Origin: an uncultured Oscillospiraceae bacterium
GTDB lineage: Bacteria > Bacillota_A > Clostridia > Oscillospirales > Acutalibacteraceae
DNA length: 64,000 nt
Direction: 5' to 3'
Assembly: GCA_910587995.1 (NCBI GenBank)
Contig: CAJUNS010000001.1
Span: forward strand, 124,001 to 188,000
Shown here: piece by piece, positions 18,452-26,594 of the stretch
How positions within the stretch are numbered: the first letter of the stretch is position 1
How the letters are laid out: the number at the start of each line of letters is the position of its first letter
Program-made: the position numbers and the translations under genes
The notes under the pieces: model-generated
Told to the model about the DNA's origin: nothing
The model's input: the letters and a program-made list of their open reading frames with translations, nothing else
Databases searched by the model: none

Positions 18452-21400
18452 GAGGCAAAGAATTTCTCGACAAAATGGAACTGCTGGACCCGGAACTGGT
18501 CCAAGCCGCGGCCATGGAGCCGGAGAAGCCCACCCGGCGGCAGGCGGTTATCCGCTTTTTTACCGGAAGCCCGCCCGCCGGGGAGCCTCAAAGCGCCCAA
18601 GAGCCTGGACTGTTCCGGCGCGGCGGCGGCGTGTGGGCGGCAGCGGCCCTGTGCCTGTGCGCGGCCCTGCTGCCCGTGCTCCTAACCCAGGGGGCCAGCC
18701 TGTTCGGGCTGGCGGGAGCCTCCCAGAGCATGGCGGCAAGCCAGTATGCCCAGTATCAGGACTGGCAGGAGGGCTTTGCCCCAGAGGACTACTTCAAGTT
18801 TAATCCAGAGTCCAACCAGGGGCTGACAGGCATTTACCTGGCAGAGGGCCTAAACAGCGGCAGCCGGGCCTATGACGGCTTTCTCGTGCTGGACCCGGAC
18901 GACCCGGACCAGCTCTCCTTCACCCGCTGGCTGAACAACACCCGCACCGCACCGCTCCTGCCCACCCAGTACCTTTACTGCGGGGCAAGCTTCCAGTGGG
19001 ACCAGGCCAAAGAGGTCCGGTTCCTTTGGGAGGACGTGAACCCGGATGACGGGGAATACACCTGGGACAACATCTATGTAACCGCCAGCACCCAAAAACA
19101 GCCCTGGGACAAATTTGAGGGCTATGCGGAGTCCAGCCAAAGCGAGACCGTCACCCGGCGGGACGGGGTGGACATTCGCGCCGTAGGCCGGCCAGGCTAT
19201 GAGAAAGCCCTGTGGTTCCAGAAGGACGGAGCCTGGTACAAGGTCTACGGCGACCCGGACGTGACCGCCGAAGCCCTGGGCCGGGTGGTGGACTGGATCT
19301 GGACCGGCGAGGCCCAGCCGGACCGCTTTGACAAGGCCGAGGGCGACGTCTATCAAGTGGAAGAATGCAAAAAGGACCTGGAAAAGCTGGTGGAGGAGAT
19401 TCCCCTTGGGGCATACATTCCCACCGACTCCCGCTGGTGCCCGGCCATGAGCGACGCGGTGCTCACCCGCGTTAACGGGACGGAAATCGACGCGCAGGTG
19501 AACTATGCGCCCCACCCGGGCAAGCTGCTGGACCATTGGCAGGTCTATCTGCCCAACGACCTCCATCATGCCGGGGAATATGTCCAGGAGCGCAGCCTGG
19601 GCCAGCTGGAGGCCATCACCGAGGAACAGGTGCGGGAGCATGTAGCGGCCCGCGGCCAGGAAAAGTCCAACCTGCTGGCCTTCCGCTGGGGGGCCTACTA
19701 TGTGGAGGCCTGGTACCAAAACACCGGCGACACGGCCAAGGATATCTGGGAGCTGCTGTGCTACCTGCGGGACGAGATGGGCGCGCCCAACGGCCAGCTG
19801 TTTAAGCAGAGCTACGGGGATGGCATGAACCCCGAGGACCTGTTCCAGCATGAGGACAAGGGGATCAGCTCCAACGCGGTGGGGGACTATTTCCTGCCCC
19901 CGGAGAACCAGCCTGAGGAAAACACCGTTTATTTCAGCACTCTGGCGGACCCGCTGAACTCCCAGCCTTTCCCGCCCCTTCCGGCGGACTTCTTTAGCTG
20001 CTATGGCTATTTTGACAGCTCCAGCCAGCCGCAAAAGCTGCTGGCCATCTGGTACAAGGAGGACCCCGAGGCCATCACAGGCGGCAGCCAGTCCATTTTC
20101 TTGAGCTGCGGGCCTGGCAAGCAGGATTTCTCCGCCCTCACCCGGGAAGGCCAGAAGTCCGGCATGACCGTTACGGACATGGACGGGACCAAGGTCTATG
20201 CCGTAGGCGGCAAATACAGCGCCAAGCTTCTGGCTTTCCAGAAGGAAGACAGCTGGTATGTGCTGCAAGGCGAGCCCGGTGCGCGGGTAGAGGATATGGC
20301 CCTAATCGTGTCCCAGCTTCTGAGCCAGTCCGTGGACTTCAGCCTCTTTGCCCGGGAAAAGGGCTATACCTACTCCCACCTCAACCTGGACGAAACGACA
20401 GACGAGCCAGAGGCAAAGAAAGCGCTGGAAAACTGCCCCTTCGTGGAGCAGATCCCCTCTTGGGAAGAATTTCTGCCCGAGGTTAGGGGTATGACCCTGC
20501 TCCAGCGCAAGAGCCCAGAGGGCACGGAGGACGTGGAGCTCTCCCTGTCCCTGGCAATCCGGGAGGAGCCTGGCAAGTTTATTCAAGGCGTGGATGTTTT
20601 CACAAGCAGCGACATGCGCTTCTTAAGCGCCCGAGAGAAGGAAGCCCTTGTGGATATGAGCGTTTACAGCGCCCTGCCCAGCCTGGATGAGCAGAGGCGG
20701 TATATCCAGGACAACTGCGGGCTGTCCATCTACCGCGGCGGCCTGCTGGTGCTGGACTTCGGCGGCACGTATATGCGGCTTTCCCTTAACGGGGAGGCGG
20801 AGATCGACAAGGTTTCCGATGGGACTATGGAGAACATTTTAACCATGCTGGGGGCTTTCAACGAGGCGCAGGCCGAGCGCCTGGCGCAGCAGCGCCACGA
20901 GACCTGGCGGAAAGCCCTGGGCGCTTTGGGCTTCGCCCAGCTGCCCTTAGAGGACCTCACCCTGAGCAACCACCCCGCCGGCGGCAAGGACCCCGCCTTT
21001 GACCTGGCCGCCCTGCCCACGGTCAGCCACCAGGATATTGCGGCTTACTTGAACGGCAGCCCGCCTACCGCGGAGGTGGACGGGGAGACCCGAAAGCTTC
21101 TCTCCTTCCAGTGGGGCGAGTCCTATGCCTCCGCCATCGTCCGGCCCGGGGCCAGCGTGGAGAACATCTATACCCTGCTCAGCCGGGTGCGGAACATGAC
21201 CTCGCCGGAAAGCCTGGGGAATGTGTTCACCATGGGCTCCGCCAGCGCTATGACCGTCAGCCCGGAGCTGGCGGAGGCTCTGCCGGACCTGTTCCAACAC
21301 ACCACCCCCCTGGGCGCGCCGGTGGATTGGCCTATCCCAGTGGAGGACGCGGTGAACGTATGGGCGCGGGATACCTTTGAGGGCTTTGAGTGGGAGCTTA

Positions 21401-21645
21401 AGACCATCCATGTTATGGACCTGAGCAAAGACCAGGATACCATGCTGGCCAGCGTGAGCTATCTGGTGAAGCCCAACAGCGCCGGTTCGCTCCAGGGCAC
21501 GGCCCTAAACGTGACCGAGGCCGGAGAAGACGGCTGGTACTATGTGGGCTGGCAGATGGTGCTGAAAAAGCAAAGCGGCGGCTCCTGGAGAGTGACGGAA
21601 ACCGGCGGAGCCATGGGTATTGAGGATTCGTTGATTCATGCCTAA
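18448..21645 (+). CDS. Very large membrane-anchored partner of the ECF sigma factor (putative anti-sigma)
   Basis: 1065 residues. The short N-terminal cytoplasmic part (MRGKEFLDKMELLDPELVQA) resembles the sigma-binding segment of clostridial anti-sigma proteins. One transmembrane helix follows at about 62-82 (VWAAAALCLCAALLPVLL), then nearly 980 extracytoplasmic residues. The outer part repeats a pattern of aromatic strand, WY, G-D/E-P and amphipathic helix (ALWFQKDGAWYKVYGDPD; LLAFRWGAYYVEAWYQNTGD; LLAFQKEDSWYVLQGEPG; LLSFQWGESYASAIVRPG), suggesting at least four to five related domains. The start at 18448 overlaps the sigma stop. I infer a sensor; the ligand is unknown. Ordinary anti-sigma factors are about a quarter to a third of this size. 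Confidence 0.8.
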   Translation: MRGKEFLDKMELLDPELVQAAAMEPEKPTRRQAVIRFFTGSPPAGEPQSAQEPGLFRRGGGVWAAAALCLCAALLPVLLTQGASLFGLAGASQSMAASQYAQYQDWQEGFAPEDYFKFNPESNQGLTGIYLAEGLNSGSRAYDGFLVLDPDDPDQLSFTRWLNNTRTAPLLPTQYLYCGASFQWDQAKEVRFLWEDVNPDDGEYTWDNIYVTASTQKQPWDKFEGYAESSQSETVTRRDGVDIRAVGRPGYEKALWFQKDGAWYKVYGDPDVTAEALGRVVDWIWTGEAQPDRFDKAEGDVYQVEECKKDLEKLVEEIPLGAYIPTDSRWCPAMSDAVLTRVNGTEIDAQVNYAPHPGKLLDHWQVYLPNDLHHAGEYVQERSLGQLEAITEEQVREHVAARGQEKSNLLAFRWGAYYVEAWYQNTGDTAKDIWELLCYLRDEMGAPNGQLFKQSYGDGMNPEDLFQHEDKGISSNAVGDYFLPPENQPEENTVYFSTLADPLNSQPFPPLPADFFSCYGYFDSSSQPQKLLAIWYKEDPEAITGGSQSIFLSCGPGKQDFSALTREGQKSGMTVTDMDGTKVYAVGGKYSAKLLAFQKEDSWYVLQGEPGARVEDMALIVSQLLSQSVDFSLFAREKGYTYSHLNLDETTDEPEAKKALENCPFVEQIPSWEEFLPEVRGMTLLQRKSPEGTEDVELSLSLAIREEPGKFIQGVDVFTSSDMRFLSAREKEALVDMSVYSALPSLDEQRRYIQDNCGLSIYRGGLLVLDFGGTYMRLSLNGEAEIDKVSDGTMENILTMLGAFNEAQAERLAQQRHETWRKALGALGFAQLPLEDLTLSNHPAGGKDPAFDLAALPTVSHQDIAAYLNGSPPTAEVDGETRKLLSFQWGESYASAIVRPGASVENIYTLLSRVRNMTSPESLGNVFTMGSASAMTVSPELAEALPDLFQHTTPLGAPVDWPIPVEDAVNVWARDTFEGFEWELKTIHVMDLSKDQDTMLASVSYLVKPNSAGSLQGTALNVTEAGEDGWYYVGWQMVLKKQSGGSWRVTETGGAMGIEDSLIHA

Positions 21646-21676
21646 TCGTTAGCGCAGTTCAAAAGGGACGATAACA

Positions 21677-21715
21677 AAAGCCAAGATTCCCGGTGTTCCG
21701 GTGTCTTGGCTTTTT
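21677..21715. terminator. Bidirectional terminator between converging genes
   Basis: AAAAGCCAAGA ... TCTTGGCTTTTT serves both the sigma/anti-sigma unit and the minus-strand phosphorylase gene. The preceding bases (21648-21665, GTTAGCGCAGTTCAAAAG) resemble one end of R1 and may be a relic. Confidence 0.88.
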
Positions 21716-21726
21716 GTGTTCCCCGG

Positions 21727-22521
21727 CTACAGGCCATCCCGGGCCAGCCGGATGCCCGCTTCCAGAAAGCGGTCCCGTTTTTCCGCAAAATTTTCGTTTC
21801 CCCAGGCCCAGGCCGGAGCGCCCGGCTCCAGCGGGTGCTTGTCCGAGGCCATCAGCGCCACCGCCGAGCCCATGCCGTAGTAGCCGCATACGCTCACAGC
21901 CGCCGAGGCCTCCATGTCCACCCCCGCGTATCCCAGAGAGCGCCAGCGGGCCTCCTTATAAAAGGTCTGCCGGTATACCGCGTCCGTGGTCACCGTGTTC
22001 TCCCGGCGGACCCGCAGGCCCGCCCCTTGAAAGGCCTCCGCCAGCTGGCCAAAGCTCCAAGAGCCCTGGGGGACGGCGGTTTCCGGGTCTGGGAGGTAGT
22101 GGCGGGAAACCCCCTCCTCGCACAGCAGCCGGGCTGGCAGCAGCACATCTCCCACCTGGACCGCCTCGCTAAAGGCGCCGCACAGGCCCAGCAGCAGAAT
22201 TTCTTCCGTGCCCAGGGCGTGCAGGGTCTCAATGACGCAAGCGGCTTGCGGCGCCCCCCGGCCTCCGTCCAAAAAGCAAAGGCCCTCCCAGCCCTCCACC
22301 GCCAGCACCGGCGTGTGGGTGATGAACCCCGGCAGCTGCTGGCAGAGCAGCTGGGTGGGGAAGCGCTCCGCCAGCAGAGGCAGGCCCCTGCCCAGGCAGA
22401 AGACCACCGCCCGCCGGGGCAGCCGGGGGGCCTTGCCCTGCACATGCTTGCTTTTTACATGCTCTTCCGCGGTAAAAACCGGCCGCGTCCGGTCCTCTTC
22501 AAAACACCACTGCGCGTTCAT
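21727..22521 (-). CDS. Nucleoside phosphorylase (uridine phosphorylase-like)
   Basis: A 264-residue PNP/UDP phosphorylase family protein that splits nucleosides with phosphate to base and ribose-1-phosphate. ILLLGLCGAFSEAVQVGDVL is the phosphate-loop region, and YAGVDMEASAAVSVCGYYGM holds the conserved ribose-binding DMEAS motif. The N-terminus is extended (MNAQWCFEEDRTRPVFTAEE) and lacks the usual short opening strand, so substrate preference is uncertain. The start at 22521 follows AAGGAGGAAGCGG; its promoter is at 22568-22596. No neighbouring nucleoside genes. Confidence 0.88.
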   Translation of the reverse strand: MNAQWCFEEDRTRPVFTAEEHVKSKHVQGKAPRLPRRAVVFCLGRGLPLLAERFPTQLLCQQLPGFITHTPVLAVEGWEGLCFLDGGRGAPQAACVIETLHALGTEEILLLGLCGAFSEAVQVGDVLLPARLLCEEGVSRHYLPDPETAVPQGSWSFGQLAEAFQGAGLRVRRENTVTTDAVYRQTFYKEARWRSLGYAGVDMEASAAVSVCGYYGMGSAVALMASDKHPLEPGAPAWAWGNENFAEKRDRFLEAGIRLARDGL

Positions 22522-22567
22522 CCGCTTCCTCCTTGGGCGATAAATATGATCTAATTGGAGCATATAT

Positions 22568-22596
22568 ATCATATCATGGCAAAAAGAAAGTGTCAA
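22568..22596 (-). promoter_or_regulatory. Sigma-A promoter of the nucleoside phosphorylase gene
   Basis: TTGACA (22596-22591), 17-bp spacer, TATGAT (22573-22568). It stands 17 bp from an R2 insertion. Confidence 0.82.
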
Positions 22597-22612
22597 GGGC
22601 CTTCCGGGGCCT

Positions 22613-22697
22613 GGGAGTGCCGCAGAGATTATCATTCGTGTTCCCCCCGCCCGTAGGGCGGGGGGAACACGAAAAGCTCTCCGAAACGGACACTCCC
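22613..22697 (+). mobile_element. MITE-like repeat R2 copy 2
   Basis: 85 bp, same family as the 12.1-kb copy: internal hairpin arms GTTCCCCCCGCCC and complement, then CGAAAAGCTCTCCGAAACGG and end GGACACTCCC. Flanked by the exact 9-bp duplication CCGGGGCCT (22604-22612 and 22698-22706). The left terminal repeat is slightly altered (GGGAGTGCCG). Confidence 0.9.
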
Positions 22698-22713
22698 CCG
22701 GGGCCTCCCAAAA

Positions 22714-23568
22714 CTAGCCCCTTTCTCCAGCGGCCCCGGTCAAAACTTTATAGATCGCCGCCTTGCGCAGGCCAGAGGCTTGGGCCGCCTGCTTGGCCGC
22801 CTCACTGGGGGAGGCCCCGGCCTCCAGCAGCTCTTGGGCCAGCTCCACCGCCTCCTCCAGAGAATAGGGCTCCTCCTTCACGGGCCTCTCCGCCCCGGCC
22901 ACCACCAGCACATATTCGCCCCGGGGCTCCTGCTCCCGGTAGCGGGCGGCGGCCTCCCCCAAGGTGGTCCGCCAAACCTCCTCATGGATTTTTGTCAGCT
23001 CCCGCACCACGGCAATCTTCCGCTCCGGCCCGAAGAGCTTCTCCAAGTCCCCCAGGGTCCGCCGCAGCTTGTGGGGGGCCTCGTAAAAAATCATGGTGCG
23101 GGCCTCCCCCTCCACCTGCGCCAGATGCTCCCGGCGGCCGCGCTTGTTCATGGAGAGAAAGCCCTCGAAGGTGAACCGCCCTGTGGGCAGGCCGCTGACC
23201 GCCAGGGCCGAAATGGCAGCGGTAGGTCCGGGCACCACATAGACGGGCAGGCCCTCCCGGGCGCAGGCGGCAATCAGGGTCTCGCCCGGGTCCGACACAG
23301 CGGGCATGCCCGCGTCGGACACCAGGGCGCAGGTCTCCCCGGCCCGCAGCCGGGCCAAAATCGTTTCGCCCCGGCTCAGCTTGTTGTGTTCAAAATAGCT
23401 CAAAAGGGGCTTGTGGATGTCGAACCGGGCCAAAAGCCCCCGGGTCACCCGGGTATCCTCCGCCGCGATAAAGTCGGCTTCCGCCAGGGTTTCCCGGGCC
23501 CGGGGAGAGAAGTCCCCCAGGTTGCCAATGGGCGTGCCAACCACATAGAGCGCGCCTTTTTCCAGCAT
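22714..23568 (-). CDS. rsmI: 16S rRNA (cytidine(1402)-2'-O)-methyltransferase
   Basis: RsmI methylates the ribose of C1402 in the 16S decoding centre using SAM. The 284 residues carry family motifs: LYVVGTPIGNLGDFSPRA, AAEDTRVTRGLLARFDI, ALVSDAGMPAVSDPGETL, VVPGPTAAISALAVSGLP and FYEAPHKLRRTLGDL. The start at 23568 (MLEKGALYVVG) is one base from the stop of the upstream methyltransferase, so the two are co-translated. This pairing is common in Firmicutes. Confidence 0.96.
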   Translation of the reverse strand: MLEKGALYVVGTPIGNLGDFSPRARETLAEADFIAAEDTRVTRGLLARFDIHKPLLSYFEHNKLSRGETILARLRAGETCALVSDAGMPAVSDPGETLIAACAREGLPVYVVPGPTAAISALAVSGLPTGRFTFEGFLSMNKRGRREHLAQVEGEARTMIFYEAPHKLRRTLGDLEKLFGPERKIAVVRELTKIHEEVWRTTLGEAAARYREQEPRGEYVLVVAGAERPVKEEPYSLEEAVELAQELLEAGASPSEAAKQAAQASGLRKAAIYKVLTGAAGERG

Positions 23569-23569
23569 G

Positions 23570-24298
23570 TCACGGCCTCCCTTTCCAGTAATCTCCATAC
23601 ATGTCCCGCAGTTCCGGCGAGTCCCCGCCCGTCTCGTCCCGCAGCAGCAAAGTGGGCTCCGCCTGTAAGCCGGACCGTCCGCCCCGGCGGCACTCCAGCA
23701 AAAACAAGTAGGGCGGCCGGGCCCCATCCAGCTGGACCAGCCGCAGGCGTTTGGGCTCCAGGCCCTGTTCATGGAACAGCGCCAGCGCCTCCGCCAGCCG
23801 GGCCACCGGCAGGCACAGGCACAGCCGCCCGCCGGTTTTCAGGCCATAGCGGCCGCACTGGGCCAGAACCTCCAGGCTCAGGGCCTCCTCATGCCGGGCC
23901 AGAGACCGGTCCTGGCCTTCGCTTCGGGCCCCGCTGCCCAGGGGGTAGTAGGGCGGGTTGCAGGCCATCCGGTCCAGGCCCTGGTGGGGCAGCAGGGCCT
24001 TATAATCCCGCAGGTCCCCCTGTAAGAGGGCGATTTTCTCCCCCAGGCCGTTGGCCTCCACCGACCGCTCCAGCAGCCGGACCGCCTCCACCTGCAGTTC
24101 TACCGCGTCCACCTGGGCTGGCCGCCCCCACAGGCACCACAGCAGGGCCACGCCCCCGCACCCGGCCCCCAGGTCGGCGCAGCGCTCCCCTGGGCGGGGC
24201 AGGGAGAACCTGGCCAGCAGCAAAGTGTCGGTGGTTAGGCGGTGGCGGGGGCTGGTTAAAATTTTCCCCCGGTTGCCCAAAGGCTCCCAGCGTTCCAT
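23570..24298 (-). CDS. tRNA1(Val) adenine-N6-methyltransferase-like protein
   Basis: A 242-residue Rossmann-fold SAM methyltransferase of the TrmN6/YfiC (YabB) type. CADLGAGCGGVALLWCLWG is the SAM-binding motif I, and MACNPPYYPLGSG carries the NPPY catalytic motif of N6-adenine methylases. The preceding HRLTTDTLLLARF is typical of the family. The E. coli homologue modifies A37 of tRNA1(Val); the exact tRNA here is inferred. The start at 24298 follows GGGGAGGAAAACGCCT. It is directly upstream of rsmI. Confidence 0.9.
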   Translation of the reverse strand: MERWEPLGNRGKILTSPRHRLTTDTLLLARFSLPRPGERCADLGAGCGGVALLWCLWGRPAQVDAVELQVEAVRLLERSVEANGLGEKIALLQGDLRDYKALLPHQGLDRMACNPPYYPLGSGARSEGQDRSLARHEEALSLEVLAQCGRYGLKTGGRLCLCLPVARLAEALALFHEQGLEPKRLRLVQLDGARPPYLFLLECRRGGRSGLQAEPTLLLRDETGGDSPELRDMYGDYWKGRP

Positions 24299-24323
24299 AG
24301 GCGTTTTCCTCCCCAGCATATGG

Positions 24324-24362
24324 AAAAGCGAAGCCCAAAAGTTTCCTCTGGGCTCCGCTTTT
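24324..24362 (-). terminator. Terminator after the ferredoxin gene
   Basis: Minus strand AAAAGCGGAGCCCA ... TGGGCTTCGCTTTT, 31 bp after the ferredoxin stop. Symmetric U-tracts would also allow plus-strand use. Confidence 0.85.
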
Positions 24363-24393
24363 CCGCGTTTTGAAAGCTCATGCCAAAGCTGGC

Positions 24394-24564
24394 TTAACCC
24401 TCCTGGGGCGCGCTCACCGGGCATACGCCCGCGCAAGCGCCGCAGTCCAGGCACTTATCCGGGTCGATGACGTACTTGCCGTCCCCCTCGGAGATGGCGT
24501 CGGCAGGGCACTCTCCGGCGCAGGCGCCGCAGGCAATGCATTCGTCGTTGATGGTATAAGGCAT
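24394..24564 (-). CDS. 2[4Fe-4S] ferredoxin
   Basis: A 56-residue clostridial-type ferredoxin for low-potential electron transfer. Two complete cluster motifs are visible: CIACGACAGECP and CLDCGACAGVCP, with the pseudo-twofold repeat. The start at 24564 (MPYTINDE) is chosen because GGAGGTGTTCCCT precedes it and the family begins this way; an ATG five codons earlier lies in the ribosome site. It stands alone with its own promoter and terminator. Confidence 0.97.
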   Translation of the reverse strand: MPYTINDECIACGACAGECPADAISEGDGKYVIDPDKCLDCGACAGVCPVSAPQEG

Positions 24565-24618
24565 AGGGAACACCTCCATGTAATTTCAGCGGGCCCCGAA
24601 GGCCGCGCTTGTACCTCT

Positions 24619-24646
24619 ATTCTAACATATTTTCGTGAAAATGCAA
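24619..24646 (-). promoter_or_regulatory. Promoter of the ferredoxin gene
   Basis: TTGCAT (24646-24641), 16-bp spacer, TAGAAT (24624-24619). Confidence 0.7.
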
Positions 24647-24712
24647 CTCTTTTCCACGCCGCGCCGCCGGATTTTTTTGGAAGCTCTTCCCCGCTGTGGG
24701 AAAAGCGGCGTG

Positions 24713-26470
24713 TCACTCCAGATCCGGCCCCTGAGGCTCCCAATAGCCGTCATCCCATGGCGCGTCCCTGGGCAAAACAATGTCTATGGTGCGGGTGATT
24801 TTCGCGCCCCAGCTTGTTTCCACCTGGAAGGTAAAGAAATAGGTTTCATCGGTTTGGGTGGCAGAATGGAACTCCCATTGGTTGAAATAATACGTTTCTC
24901 CATCATCCATCACGCTACGATCCTGCTGCACATAGACGCCGGAGGGGTTCTCCGGGTCGATGGCAATTTCGTTCCCCTGGCTGTCTACGGCCTTTATCAT
25001 CTTTAAGGTGAAGTATTCATCGTAGATTTCCCAATACTTGTTGAAAATCTTGCTCAGGACTTTGGGGTAAAACCGAAAGTTGCCGTTCCGGTTTCCCGCG
25101 TTGTCAAACAGGGGCTGGGCGGTCATTTCCACCGTGTTCAAGGGGCCGGCAAAGCCGCCCCACTCGCCGCCTAGCACCATATGCACATTCTGGAAGCCGT
25201 TAAACCGTCCCTCCAGGCTGGCGTTGGTATATTTGGACTCGTAGTTGAATCCGTCCGGGTCGGGGTCCTGGCAGAACAGCATGTACTGTATCTCTCCGCC
25301 GTTGTTGTCGGCAATGCGGTCCTCCACCTGGGCGTCGAACAGATAATACTTCCCGTTGATCTTGATGTTGTTCCAGGCATGCCCCTGCCCGCCGATGGTT
25401 CCGCCGTTCACATAGGTTTCCAGGCCGATGCGGCGGGTCATCACCATAAAGGCGGCGGCGTAGTTATCGCAAACGCCAATGCCGCTTTTCAATACATCGT
25501 CCGCCAAAAAAACCTGCGTGCCGTCCCACATCTCCAAATCAAAGCCTTCCGGGTAGATCACGTCCTCTGGATGCTCATTGATTCCGTACACCGTGTGGTG
25601 AATGAGGTAATCATAGCAGGCCTTCACCTTGTCATAGGTGGTCATGCCGCTGGTAAAGATCTGGCTGAACACTTTATCCACCGTCTCATCGGCAGAGGTG
25701 CCGGTTTTCATGGGGATAAGCCGGGTGTTGTTGATCAAATCCTTAATCCGGTTCCCGGAGTGGGTTGGCTGGGGGTGGATAATCTCCGGCAGCTCCGCCA
25801 CCACCTGGGGCTCCATGGTAATCTCGTTGTGGACAAAGTAGCCGCGGATATTATAGAAAATCTGCGCTACCTCCGCCCGGGTGGTGGTCTTTTGGGGCAA
25901 AATCTTGTTCCCGCTGCCCTGGAGGATGTTGTGGGTAACCGCCCAACGCATGGCGGTTTCCGCGTAGCCGGCCACCGCGTTCCGGTCGGAAAACTTGTCC
26001 AGGGCGTGGGGGTTATAGGTCACGTCGTTTTCTGTGACGGTGGCATAGCGGTACAGCTGCATGGCGATATCCTGCCGGGTAATCTTTTGCCCCGGGCTGA
26101 ACCGGTAGTCCTCCGTGCCGCCGGCAATGCCATACATAGCCGCCCACTGCGCATACGGGGTAAAATAGCCGGAGCGGGGCGCGTCTTCATAGAGAAGCTT
26201 ATCGTATTCCCCTGGGTTTACCCCCGCCATGCGGCCCAGCACGGTTATAAACATGCCCCGGTCCATGGTGCGCTCCGGCGAGAAAGCGCTTTCCGAGGTG
26301 CCCTGGAAAAGCCCCTCTTGGGTCACATACTCCACCGCCGCCCGGTACCAGGCGTGCGCCGCCACATCCTCAAACCTGCTTGCGTCCGCGCTGGCCGGAA
26401 CCGCCGCCACCAAAATAAGCAGCAGGGCCAGCGCCAAAGAAGCCATTCTTTGCATTGCGTTTCGTTTCAT
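24713..26470 (-). CDS. Secreted S-layer-homology and transglutaminase-like protein
   Basis: 585 residues. A signal peptide (MKRNAMQRMASLALALLLIL, cleaved after ASA) is followed by three SLH repeats to about residue 200 (SRFEDVAAHAWYRAAVEYV; YFTPYAQWAAMYGIAGG; AGYAETAMRWAVTHNILQG), which anchor proteins to secondary cell-wall polymer. A transglutaminase/protease core follows with the triad Cys (GIGVCDNYAAAFM), His (GQGHAWNNIKI) and Asp (YYLFDAQ). The C-terminal 200 residues are unassigned and beta-rich. It probably acts on the cell surface as a crosslinking enzyme or peptidase. ATG 26470 is preferred because the next upstream ATG lies inside the ribosome site. Confidence 0.9.
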   Translation of the reverse strand: MKRNAMQRMASLALALLLILVAAVPASADASRFEDVAAHAWYRAAVEYVTQEGLFQGTSESAFSPERTMDRGMFITVLGRMAGVNPGEYDKLLYEDAPRSGYFTPYAQWAAMYGIAGGTEDYRFSPGQKITRQDIAMQLYRYATVTENDVTYNPHALDKFSDRNAVAGYAETAMRWAVTHNILQGSGNKILPQKTTTRAEVAQIFYNIRGYFVHNEITMEPQVVAELPEIIHPQPTHSGNRIKDLINNTRLIPMKTGTSADETVDKVFSQIFTSGMTTYDKVKACYDYLIHHTVYGINEHPEDVIYPEGFDLEMWDGTQVFLADDVLKSGIGVCDNYAAAFMVMTRRIGLETYVNGGTIGGQGHAWNNIKINGKYYLFDAQVEDRIADNNGGEIQYMLFCQDPDPDGFNYESKYTNASLEGRFNGFQNVHMVLGGEWGGFAGPLNTVEMTAQPLFDNAGNRNGNFRFYPKVLSKIFNKYWEIYDEYFTLKMIKAVDSQGNEIAIDPENPSGVYVQQDRSVMDDGETYYFNQWEFHSATQTDETYFFTFQVETSWGAKITRTIDIVLPRDAPWDDGYWEPQGPDLE

Positions 26471-26504
26471 TTTAACCATTCCTCTTTTTTGTTTTTCTAT
26501 GAAT

Positions 26505-26533
26505 ATTATAGAGCGGTGATGGGGTTAATCCAA
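26505..26533 (-). promoter_or_regulatory. Promoter of the SLH-transglutaminase gene
   Basis: TTGGAT (26533-26528), 17-bp spacer, TATAAT (26510-26505). Confidence 0.75.
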
Positions 26534-26594
26534 CGAAGCCAAGGGCTTCCACCGGCGCTGGCCCCAAGCGTGGAAAAACAGCGGCCGTTTATTT

